Position numbers and translations under genes: made by a program. Below, one piece after another: positions 15,001 through 23,200 of a stretch of DNA of 25,737 nucleotides. The stretch's first letter is position 1, and the number at the start of each line of letters is the position of its first letter. The stretch is from contig JAJQCX010000121.1 in NCBI GenBank assembly GCA_021202495.1, positions 1-25,737 on the forward strand, read 5' to 3'. This stretch comes from Clostridia bacterium (lineage in GTDB: Bacteria; Bacillota; Clostridia; UMGS1883). The notes under the pieces are model-generated. The model did not search any database. It saw only the letters and a program-made list of their open reading frames with translations, and was not told where the DNA came from.

Positions 15001-16787
15001 GTTACAGCGGTTTAAGCGACAGCGAGATAAACGCGCTTGCCGGTATCATAAGCGACGCATACGGCGATTTGCATCCGACAGCGTCTTTCATTTCGGATTT
15101 GACCGGCTATATTAAAACCGCGTCCGGATATGTGAAGGATTTTCAATCTCTTTGCGAAAACATAGCAACATACGGCAATGTGCGGCAGCTTACCGACTCG
15201 ATGAAGGAGGTTATGCAGGATATGTATAACAATTGCCCGAGTGACAATGTTGCACTCAAGGCGGCGCTTTTAGACTGCATATCCGTTATGGACGGCAGCG
15301 AATTGGCTTTTGCAGCCGATATGTCAACGCTTGTCGGAAGCGTTGTCGGAAAAGATATTGTAAAGTATTGCATAGATGAATTTTGGGGCGATATGAAGAA
15401 GGCGTTTTGTTCGGCGCATCCTGCGGCGTTCACCTTTATGGCGGCATACATCGGCGGAAAGACCATTGCCAATACAATTTTTAATGCCGACGACATTGAA
15501 GAACAGTATTGCAAAATAGCCGCGATAAATGAGGTATGGGATTTGGCGGAGAGCGTCTATATTAAAGAAAGAAATTCTTTTTCATCGGAGGACACCGACG
15601 AGACGGCGCAGATTTACAACAGCATGATAGACGTTATGTTCAACATGCTCGACACCGACTGCGAATATGCGACAAAATACGCAAACACAATTGACGACGC
15701 ATGGGCGCAGAAGATATTGGATGTGTTTGGCGATTCAACCATCGAGGATTGGAACGCGGGAGTTGAAAGCCTTAAAGCCACGTACAGCGACATTCACAAA
15801 TCTGAATTGACAAACTGGATTTGGAGCTTGGAAACGGATTTTCCGAGCAGGTTTGAGGATTACGAATATCTTACGGAGCTTACGACATCCGAAATAACGA
15901 GCGCTCTTGAAATCGACTGCCCTGTGGATGTGTATATTCTGAACAAAAACGGCAGCGTTTTGGGCTACGTTAAGGATAATGTTCCGTACTGTGTCGAGGA
16001 CGCGAAAATTACGATAGGCGTCAGCGGAGATTGCAAAACCGTTTATCTTTATGATGACGAATACACAATCCTTTACATAGGAAACGACGAGGGCACAATG
16101 GACATAACGCTCACAAGCTACGATTCTGCGGGCGAAGAAACGCGGACGGCGTATTTTTACGGAATAGCGTTGAGCGACGGTGTGAAATACACATCAACTG
16201 CGGACGGCGAAACGATTGCCGCCGACACATATTCTCTCATGACGGAGGACGGCGAGGAAATTTTGCCGGATTACGATTCGCTTAACGCGGATTCAGACGC
16301 GGCATACACGGCGAGCATTACGCGCGGATATTTCACAAGCAGCATGGCGGTTGAAACCGAACTTAACGCGGGAGACAAAGCGGAGATTGCGGCATATATT
16401 CCCGATGGATACAAATTTGTCGGCTGGACATCCGATGCGGGATACGACATTTTTGAGGATGCGGAAAGCGTGACGACAACGATAACGATGCCGGATTGTG
16501 ATGTGAACATAACAGCCGAGGTTGAGGAAACGGCGGCGCTTAAAATTGCGTCTGCGGAAAGCGGAATGATTGAGGTTCAGGCGTTCAACTGTGAGGATTT
16601 GACGGGCACGATTTATATTTCGGTTTACGATGCGGACGGAGTTCACAAGGCGACTGTGACGGCGGAGATTTCGGAAAGCATAACCGTGACGGAGCTTGAA
16701 TTTGAAAGCGGGGATATTATAAGAGCGTTCCTGTGGGACGAAAATATGCAGCCGCAGATCGCGGCGGCGCAGAGATTGGCGTCGTGA
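12075..16787 (+). CDS. Secreted BspA-type leucine-rich-repeat (LRR_5) surface protein, 1570 aa
   Basis: A Sec signal peptide (MKTLKR, hydrophobic core, cleavage after VFA at about residue 28) leads into a short N-terminal beta module. About 21 repeats of ~23 residues follow to residue ~710, with consensus I-x-I-P-x-x-V-T-x-I-G-x-x-A-F-x-x-C-x-x-L. Two copies of a characteristic insert (around SNPLYYSENLYIDG and SNPIYYARNLYING) interrupt them. This is the BspA/TpLRR type, which mediates adhesion to host proteins or other bacteria. Residues ~715-1400 are a large mostly helical region I cannot assign. Near 1420-1480 is an InlB B-repeat-like module (GYKFVGWTSD, TITMPDCDVNITA), then a beta-rich tail. 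There is no SLH, LPXTG or membrane anchor, so retention at the surface is unexplained. GGAGGG lies 8 nt before the ATG. The LRR part is much more AT-rich than the rest. An upstream terminator suggests attenuation control. Confidence 0.92.
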   Translation: MKTLKRIFSLLICLTLVLPVIPALPVFAETYSGKCGSKVTWKLDTESGLLTISGTGDMQGYARESYVPWADQRESIKLIIIEEGVTSIGMNAFYGCTALTSIQIASEVIGIYNYAFSGCTSLTNITLPDNITYLGYGAFSNCTSLTSMTIPENVTSIDGGAFRNCSSLTDINIPNAVTNIGDNTFRGCSSLTEITLPDGILNIGYGAFEDCINLISVTIPNGVTIIGNYAFAECNSLTSINIPDKVVSIGDYAFQNCTALSSVYISDLESWFSIALGNIDSNPLYYSENLYIDGVLAEDITIPDGVFEIRNYEFYGLTCLKNVILSDDVSSIGNCAFHSCSSLRNVDFSENVTSIGEGAFFDCVNLTSAALPDNVRSIGNSAFSGCTNLESVTIPEGIEKIGNYTFTDCNSLISVTIPSSVQTIGIGAFKRCTGLADVYINDGQSVSSQNYIYYDCSVLEEIGSEAFEGCSSLKSINIPGSVSVIGREAFEDCGELMDVYITDLGAWLDIDMQSTGQYSWDKNITSNPIYYARNLYINGEPAKDIVIPDGIETIRDYAFYGIESINSVTMPNTVTKIGDYAFASCINLSNVSIPDSVTNIGSYAFSECTALVSVNISDNVISIGSRGFYNCTGLKTAYIGCQTVGTYAFGGCSLLTEVTLSSNVATVNDSAFASCNQLTDVYCARSNSTGLTIGKYNTDLKTATWHYNCSVNFSKTPTVHNLIYISANGGQDIIYNGNTGSYSESEFELNVNVSGLRLDGDYSDETAMKNAIVTITLPDGFSFYEDKSVKARRYEFETLYSVPRISETVHLQSPGVGEFEIVICASADNVTSKKYTHTLSIAEDIFELNKYRAEWFLDSEVRATSESVFYGDLSDTPSRIIYQTGLENNLGDAAMAWSTFMDTLDMIDSPSSILDYAFEEKDIYEAIIMSLFECSVDYSATSILTNEVVKETNSLVSTAAKEMKTLYNVDVYDSSGYSGLSDSEINALAGIISDAYGDLHPTASFISDLTGYIKTASGYVKDFQSLCENIATYGNVRQLTDSMKEVMQDMYNNCPSDNVALKAALLDCISVMDGSELAFAADMSTLVGSVVGKDIVKYCIDEFWGDMKKAFCSAHPAAFTFMAAYIGGKTIANTIFNADDIEEQYCKIAAINEVWDLAESVYIKERNSFSSEDTDETAQIYNSMIDVMFNMLDTDCEYATKYANTIDDAWAQKILDVFGDSTIEDWNAGVESLKATYSDIHKSELTNWIWSLETDFPSRFEDYEYLTELTTSEITSALEIDCPVDVYILNKNGSVLGYVKDNVPYCVEDAKITIGVSGDCKTVYLYDDEYTILYIGNDEGTMDITLTSYDSAGEETRTAYFYGIALSDGVKYTSTADGETIAADTYSLMTEDGEEILPDYDSLNADSDAAYTASITRGYFTSSMAVETELNAGDKAEIAAYIPDGYKFVGWTSDAGYDIFEDAESVTTTITMPDCDVNITAEVEETAALKIASAESGMIEVQAFNCEDLTGTIYISVYDADGVHKATVTAEISESITVTELEFESGDIIRAFLWDENMQPQIAAAQRLAS

Positions 16788-16806
16788 GATAACTTCTGCA
16801 TAAAGA

Positions 16807-16854
16807 AGGGCGGGTACAAAATGATTTGAATGTCATTTTGTACCCGCCCTATTT
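16807..16854. terminator. Bidirectional terminator between the LRR gene and the giant adhesin gene
   Basis: A perfect 18-bp stem (16807-16824 with 16833-16850) has an 8-nt loop, with arms starting AGGGCGGGTAC and ending GTACCCGCCCT. It is followed by ATTTT on the plus strand and by a T-rich flank on the minus strand. It sits 20 nt after the LRR stop codon and 9 nt from the minus-strand stop codon at 16863, so it serves both convergent genes. Confidence 0.88.
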
Positions 16855-16862
16855 TAATTCAC

Positions 16863-19800
16863 TTATTCCGCTTCGATGAATCTCATCAGCATTGCCGCGG
16901 TTTCGGCTCTCGTTGCGCCGCCCTGCGGATCAAGGGTGTTGTTGCCCTTGCCGTTTACAAGACCCGTGCCGACTGCCCACTGCATTGCGGGGATTGCGTA
17001 TTCGCTGATCTCGTCGGCATCGGTGTAGGAGAGGATATTTGTGTCCTCGCCAACGCTTGTATCTGTGCTCTTGTAGTTTGCATAGCGGTAGAGTATCGCC
17101 GCCGTCTGCTCGCGGGTGATGACGTCGTTTGCGCCAAATGTTTCGTCGCCGTAGCCTAAAACTATGCCGTTTTCGGCAGCCCATGCTACCGCGTCCGCGT
17201 ACCAGTCGCCTGCCGCAACATCCGTAAATGCCGCCGCGGTATTAACTTTCGGCTCGCCTTCGAGGCGATAGAGGATAGTCACTATCATAGCGCGCGTTGT
17301 CGCGGTGTCAGGCTCAAATGTTGTGCCGCCCGTGCCGTTCATCAAGCCGTTTTCAAGAACGTAGTCGATGTACTCGTGATACCAAAGCGAGGTGTTAACG
17401 TCCGTGAATTTTTCGCTTTGGCATATGTGCGTATCTTCTTCATCCTCGCCGCTGTCGTTTTCCTCAGTCGCGATTTTCTTAAACGCCGCGCTTATGCTCA
17501 CATCTGAGGACGGCATAATGAAGGCGTATGTGTCATCGTCGGTTTGCGTAAGCTCGATTTCGTTTCCGCTTGCGTCGGCTGCCGTAATGCTTTCCGCTTC
17601 GTATCCGTCGTTCGGCGTTACCGTAATTGTCACGCTTGCGCCCGATTTTGCGCTTGTGCTGCTGACGTTCACACCGCCGTTTTCCGCGTCTTCGGCAGTT
17701 ACCGTGTAGGTCACTGTGCCGCTCGACGAACCACCGCCGCCGCTTGTGTATACGGTTACCGTTACTGTTGCTTTAACCGTTCCGTAGCTTTCGTCATCTG
17801 CGGTGAATACCGCTGTGCGCTCATACGTTCCGCTCTTGCTCATCGTTTCCATTCCGTCAGCCCATGCCCATGTGCCGCTTATCTCCGTGCCGTCTGCCAA
17901 AGCTACGCTGCCGCCGCTGAGTGTCGATTTGGAAAGCGTGTTGTTGCGCTTTACCCGCGCTGCCGTCGGCGCTTCGGTGACTGTGAGAGTAATTGCGCTG
18001 ATTGTTACGGTTATCTCCGCAGTTACTGTGTTGTAGTTTTCGGTATCGTCCGGCGTATATATTGCCGTGAATGTATTTGTTCCCACGTCGCCTACGCTTT
18101 GCGTATCGTCCGTCCATGCCCAGCCGTCAGGCAATTCCACGCTTGCGAGCGTATCGCCGTAGGTTGCCGTCAGTCCTGTCGGCAGCTCGTAGACAGGCGC
18201 AGCCTTTCCTACTTCAACGTCAATTTCAGCCGTTACAGTCTCATAATTCACGCTGTCGCTCGGCGTGAATATCGCTGTGAATGTGTTTGTACCCGCGTTG
18301 CCTGCGCTCTGCGCCGCATCCGCCCACGTCCAACCCGTGGGAAGTGTTACAGTCGCGAGTATATCGCCGTAAACCGCCGTTAAGCCTGTCGGAATTTCAT
18401 ATGTCGGCATTGCCTTTGCAACCGTTACGGTTACTTCAACGTAAACTGTGTTGTGATTATTGTCACTCGGTGTGAATATCACCGTGAACGTATTTGTTCC
18501 CGCGTTGCCTACGCTTTGGTTTTCGTTCTCCCACGTCCATATGCCGTTGTCCGCTGTCGGAAGCTCTACGTCCTTGAGCGTGTCGCCGTAGGTTGCTGTT
18601 AAGTCTGTCGGCGTTGTGTACGACGGATTTGATGCATCTATCGTAATTTCAACCGCCGCGCCTGCGTTGTAATTCTCGGTTTCGGCATAGCGTATCAGCA
18701 CCGTTCCGGGGTCGAGTGTGAGAATATCGTCCGTGATTTCCTCCCATGTGTCGCCGCCGTCGAGACTGTATTCCATGTCTGTCGTAAGTCCCGTGATTGT
18801 GCCTGTAGAGGTTTCCTCATCGGGCTGTGTTACGGTAAAGCCGCTCGGTACGCCCTGCTCCGCTTTTTCAACCGTTACGGTCAAAATTTCCGTCGCCGTG
18901 TTGTAATTTGCAACATCTTCGGGCGTGTATATCGCCGCAAATGTGTTGCCGCCCGCGTCGCCTACGCTTGCTGTCGCGTCTGCCCATGTCCAATTGTCGG
19001 GAAGCGCTACGCTTGCGAGCGTGTCGCCGTAAACCGCCGTTAAGCCTGTGGGTACTTCATACGAAGGCTCCGCCTTTTCAACCGTTACGCTTACTTCAAC
19101 GGTAACCGTGTTGTAGTTATCGTTGCCGGGCGTGAATATCGCTGTGAACGCATTTGTTCCCGCGTTTCCTACGTTCAGGCTTTCATCTTCCCATGTCCAG
19201 CCGTCGGGAAGTGTTACACTTGCGAGGCTATCGCCGTAAACTGCGGTCAAGCCCGTGGGTACTTCATACGCAGGCTCTGCCTTTGTAACAGTCACGCTGA
19301 TATTTGCCGTAACCGTGTTGTAATTATCATCATTCGGGTTATATGTTGCCGCAAATTCGTTTTCTCCAACTTCGCCGACGCTCATGTTTTCGTCATCCCA
19401 ACTCCAGCCGTTCGGGAGTGCTACATCGGAAAGCTTGTCGCCGTAAACCGCCGTCAATCCTGTCGGCACTTCATATATCGGCTCCGCCTTTTCAACCGTG
19501 ACTGTTACCTCAACGGTAACGGTATCGTATTTGCTGTCTGTCGGTGTGAAAATCGCCGTGAATTTGTTGTCGCCGACGTTGCCGACGCTCAATTCGGCAT
19601 TCTCCCACGTCCAAACGCCGTTGTCCGCGTCGGGAAGCGCTACGTCCTTGAGCGTGTCGCCGTAGACCGCCGTCAATCCTGTCGGCGCGGTCACTGTCGG
19701 CTCCGCTTTGGCAATCGTTATGTCAAAGTCAAGCGCCATCGCCGCAATGTTGTAGTCTCCGCAGTATTTGAGCGTCAATGTGTAATCGCCCGCGCCCAAA

Positions 19801-20210
19801 TCGGCGCTGTCAACCGTGAGCGTTATCTCGTCGCCCTCCGTCACTGTTACCGCGTCACTTATCTGCGTATCGCCGTTAAATACCGCCGCCGTGCCCAATG
19901 CAAGAGAGGAAAGCGTAAATCCGCTTGCCGCAGTGCCTGTGGCGTCAAACTTTGCCTTTACGGTTATCGTATCGCCATACGTGAACGCGCTCGTTTCCGT
20001 CTCGCCGTTATACGTCTTAACGCTGCCGTCCGCTGCGGATTGTTCTATTGTCCATTCGTTAGTCAGCCCCGTTCCGCCGGTCAATGTGTAGTTGGTGTTG
20101 TCAACCGCCATTATCGCCGCTTCGTAGCCGCCGACCGCCGTCGCACTGTTGTCGATGCAGATCGGATTTACCTCATCGCCGCCAATCGCGTTGACAACCT
20201 TCGCCGTCAC
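16863..20210 (-). CDS. C-terminal part of a giant surface protein: Ig-like repeats, InlB-like module and three SLH domains
   Basis: This is the downstream half of a frame cut by an in-frame TAG at 20250-20252; open sequence runs up to 20249. The first possible start is GTG at 20210, but it has no Shine-Dalgarno sequence and no signal peptide, so independent export is unlikely. The product (1115 aa from GTG) starts inside an MBG/Ig-like module. It has seven ~70-residue repeats with the signature PTGLTAVYGDTL...WTW...VG..G.N.F.AIFTP...NY.TVT, interrupted once by a different module. A divergent copy, a GGGGSSSG linker, an InlB B-repeat-like module (NDGYEAESIT, FIMPSSDVSISAAF) and three C-terminal SLH domains (LWYHEYIDYVLENGLMNG, WYADAVAWAAENGIVLGYGD, AIPAMQWAVGTGLVNGKG) follow. 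The SLH domains would anchor the intact protein to the cell wall. It is either a pseudogene fragment or the read-through part. Confidence 0.75.
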   Translation of the reverse strand: MTAKVVNAIGGDEVNPICIDNSATAVGGYEAAIMAVDNTNYTLTGGTGLTNEWTIEQSAADGSVKTYNGETETSAFTYGDTITVKAKFDATGTAASGFTLSSLALGTAAVFNGDTQISDAVTVTEGDEITLTVDSADLGAGDYTLTLKYCGDYNIAAMALDFDITIAKAEPTVTAPTGLTAVYGDTLKDVALPDADNGVWTWENAELSVGNVGDNKFTAIFTPTDSKYDTVTVEVTVTVEKAEPIYEVPTGLTAVYGDKLSDVALPNGWSWDDENMSVGEVGENEFAATYNPNDDNYNTVTANISVTVTKAEPAYEVPTGLTAVYGDSLASVTLPDGWTWEDESLNVGNAGTNAFTAIFTPGNDNYNTVTVEVSVTVEKAEPSYEVPTGLTAVYGDTLASVALPDNWTWADATASVGDAGGNTFAAIYTPEDVANYNTATEILTVTVEKAEQGVPSGFTVTQPDEETSTGTITGLTTDMEYSLDGGDTWEEITDDILTLDPGTVLIRYAETENYNAGAAVEITIDASNPSYTTPTDLTATYGDTLKDVELPTADNGIWTWENENQSVGNAGTNTFTVIFTPSDNNHNTVYVEVTVTVAKAMPTYEIPTGLTAVYGDILATVTLPTGWTWADAAQSAGNAGTNTFTAIFTPSDSVNYETVTAEIDVEVGKAAPVYELPTGLTATYGDTLASVELPDGWAWTDDTQSVGDVGTNTFTAIYTPDDTENYNTVTAEITVTISAITLTVTEAPTAARVKRNNTLSKSTLSGGSVALADGTEISGTWAWADGMETMSKSGTYERTAVFTADDESYGTVKATVTVTVYTSGGGGSSSGTVTYTVTAEDAENGGVNVSSTSAKSGASVTITVTPNDGYEAESITAADASGNEIELTQTDDDTYAFIMPSSDVSISAAFKKIATEENDSGEDEEDTHICQSEKFTDVNTSLWYHEYIDYVLENGLMNGTGGTTFEPDTATTRAMIVTILYRLEGEPKVNTAAAFTDVAAGDWYADAVAWAAENGIVLGYGDETFGANDVITREQTAAILYRYANYKSTDTSVGEDTNILSYTDADEISEYAIPAMQWAVGTGLVNGKGNNTLDPQGGATRAETAAMLMRFIEAE
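17990..19715 (-). repeat. Array of seven ~210-bp repeats encoding Ig-like/MBG modules
   Basis: Repeat units with near-constant coding of TGLTAVYGD and WTW blocks recur every ~205-213 bp. The breaks fall near 19490, 19280, 19075 and 18865, then after a different ~240-bp module near 18625, 18410 and 18200. One further copy lies at about 20265-20490, upstream of the in-frame TAG. Such close nucleotide repeats can expand, shrink or be misassembled. Confidence 0.75.
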
Positions 20211-20249
20211 GGTCTTTTCGCTGCCGTCATAGACAAAGCTTGTATAATC

Positions 20250-23200
20250 CTACTCAACCTCAATCGGGAGCGGTGCAACGGTTATGCTCACATTTTCCGT
20301 AATCGTTTCGTAATTCGCCGTGTCGCTCGGCGTAAACGTCGCCGCAAATTCATTTGTGCCGATGTTGCCGACGCTCAGGTTTTCGTCGTCCCATGTCCAG
20401 TCTGTCGGAAGTGTTACAGTTGCGAGGGTGTCGCCGTAGACGGCGGTAATTCCGCTCGGCACACTATACGTCGGTGTCGCCTTTGCGACGTTAAATGTCA
20501 AGGTCAGCGTCGCCGAAACTGTCGCGGGATTGCCCTCGAGCGCCGCAAACAATGTATATCCGGGGTTGTTGTCCGTCACGGTAAAGCTCACACTCTGCGC
20601 CGCTGTTGTCGCCGCTGTCGGCGTGCCGCTTATGACGTCGTTTTTAAGCTCCAGCCCCTCGGGAAGCTCGCTTCCGTCCGCCAACGCGAATGTAAACTGC
20701 CCGTTCGTGTCAATGCTCGTGTCAACAAACTGTAAATAATCGTTTAAATCAATTTCCGCGATTGCTTCGCCGTATGTGAGGCTTATGTCTGTCGATACTC
20801 CCGTGTCCGTAAACTGCCGCGCAAATACGGGGTAGAGAATCGTGTCGCTGCTTATCGCAAAGCTCGTTACACTTGTCGTGTCGGCATCGCTTAACGACCA
20901 GCCCGTCTGACCGTAGCTGCCCTTTGTAAGCGGCAGAGTATCGTCAACCGTAACCTTCGCGCCGTAGCCGTAATCCTTATCATCGGTCGGCACTGTGCCG
21001 CTTGCGCCGAACGGCGCGGTGTATGTCACGTTTGCCGTCCAGCCTGTCGACAAAACTCGCGCATAGTATACGTTATTTGTGTCCTCAATGTTTGCGTAAG
21101 CCACGTAGCCGTCCGCAATCCCGCAGTCGTAAACCGCACCTTCGCTGCCCACGCCCGCCGTAAAGCTGCTGTCGGCGAAGTAGCCGCCGATAATGCTTGT
21201 GTTTGTTGCGGTTATGTTATCGCCGCTGTCGGATTCGGCGGTGACATAACCGCCGCTTATACTGATGCTTCCGGTCATATTGGAATAGTAACCACAGCCG
21301 ATACCTGCACTGTATGCAGACGTTCCGAATACTGTACCGCCGGTTATTGTTATGCTTCCGGACAGCTTATTCAATCCGCTGTTGCTATCCCAATCATATT
21401 CACTTCTTCCGCTGCCGATACCCGCTCCGCTTTTCAGAGATGTGCCGGACACTGTACCGCCGTTTATCGTTATGCTTCCGCTCATATCAGCCCAAAATCC
21501 GCTGCCGATACCTGCGCCGTATGACGAAGTGCCGGATGCTGTACTGCCGTTTATCGTTATGCTGCCATTCATGTTGGCGCTATCGCCGCTGCCGATACCC
21601 GCACCGTATGTTGAAGAACCGGATACAGTGCCGCCGTTTATCGTTATATTTCCGCTCATGTCGGAACTGTCGCCGCTGCCGATACCTGCAGCATAAATAC
21701 CGCCTGCTGCGTCCAAGCTGCCCGTTGTTTTGCCGTCGTCGTCCGCGCTTGTTATCGTAAGATTTCCATTTGTCAGCTGCAATCCGGCATAGTCACTACC
21801 AGTCGATTCAAGCGTATTCTCACCTGAAAGCTTCACGGTAACTGTGCTGTCGCAGTCTATCTCCATAGGAGGCTTGCTGCTGTTTGTAATATCCACACCC
21901 GCAAGTGTAATCGTTACATCGTCGCTCGCGGCGACCTTAATCGTGTCGCTCGTTGACGTGCCGCTTATTTTATACTCACCGCCCGTAAGCACCGTGAGGA
22001 GATTGTTTTCATATGTATAATCCGTACCCTCGACAATGCCCGTGCCCGTGATAGTCAAGTCGCGCACCTCTGCCGCGTATATATCCGTGTCGGCATAGAA
22101 TGCCCTTGTGTCGATGTCGCCAATCACGTCCGTCAACGCGCTGTCGGCGTAGAGCGTGTAATCGGTCGGGTAGCTTGAAACCGTACCGCCCATGTTTGTG
22201 TAGCTTTCCATAAGTACCGTTGTGCCGGAGAAATTATAAAAGCTGACCTTTACAACCTTTTTGTTCGCGTCGCTTGTGAGGAGAGGAAAGGCGTCGTTGC
22301 CCAAGTCCTGTCCCCATACATAATCGGTGTTCGCGTTTTGCAAAAGCCACGCAGCCGCGCCTTTTGCAAATTCCTCCGCAGTTTGCGCCGTTATGTCAAC
22401 CTCTTTGCCGTACTCATTTTCGCCTATAGCGGCGTTCGTGCCTGTGTTGAGATAATACACGTTTGTAATCGCGCCGATGTCGTCTCTGATTCTTCCTACT
22501 ACCGCGCCGGTGTAGCAGTACATCTTATTGCTGCCTGTTGTGACGCTGACTGCGTTCGACACCTTGCCGATATTAACGCAGTTTGTGATATACGCCGTTT
22601 TATTGTTGATGTAGCCGACGATGCCGCCCGTATTTACGCCTGCGTTTTGATGCGCCGTGGCGCCGGTCGTGTCAACCTCGCCGTAGTTTACGGAGTTTAT
22701 TATCGTCGCCGAGTTCATATAGCCGACAAGTCCGCCCGTGCAGTCGAGCTTACCGCTTGCGGTAACCTTGCCGTTATTTACGCAAAGCTCCATCGTCGAG
22801 CCCTCTGTGCCGTCCGTGCCCTCAACCGTCGCCGCAACGCCGCCGAACGTACCTTTATCGGCAGTTTTACCCGTCACGTCCACGTTTGAAGTTAAGTTTG
22901 ACAAAACGCCGTTTCGTATTGTGCCGACAATGCCGCCCGCGAAGATTGTGGCGCCGCTGACATCAATCTCGCCCGATACCGTCAAATTCTTTATCGTACC
23001 CGTCGACACGTAGCCGAAGAGACCGATATATTCCGCCGCGGTTGTTATGTTAAGCTCCGAAATTTCAAACCCGTCGCCGTCAAATGTGCCTGTGTAGGGC
23101 GCGGACTTTGTGCCGATAGGCGTCCACTCGATAGTGGTCACGCTTAAATCTATGCTCTTTGTCAATACAGCGCTCACGTCGGTGTTCGCCGCAAATATGC

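Noticed and set aside
20250..20252. Pyrrolysine or general TAG recoding
   Set aside because: TAG ends at least three ordinary genes in this window (1082-1084, 1457-1459, 9195-9197), and no pyl genes are present here.
16830..20735. Plus-strand open frames opposite the giant adhesin gene (for example 17544-18383 and 20040-20735)
   Set aside because: They are shadows of repetitive coding sequence on the minus strand, Arg- and Cys-rich, with no RBS or domain.
21300..21700. CRISPR-like regular repeats
   Set aside because: The regular pattern is protein-coding repeats (GAGIGSG/ITINGG) on the minus strand; units vary at synonymous sites and there are no unique spacers.
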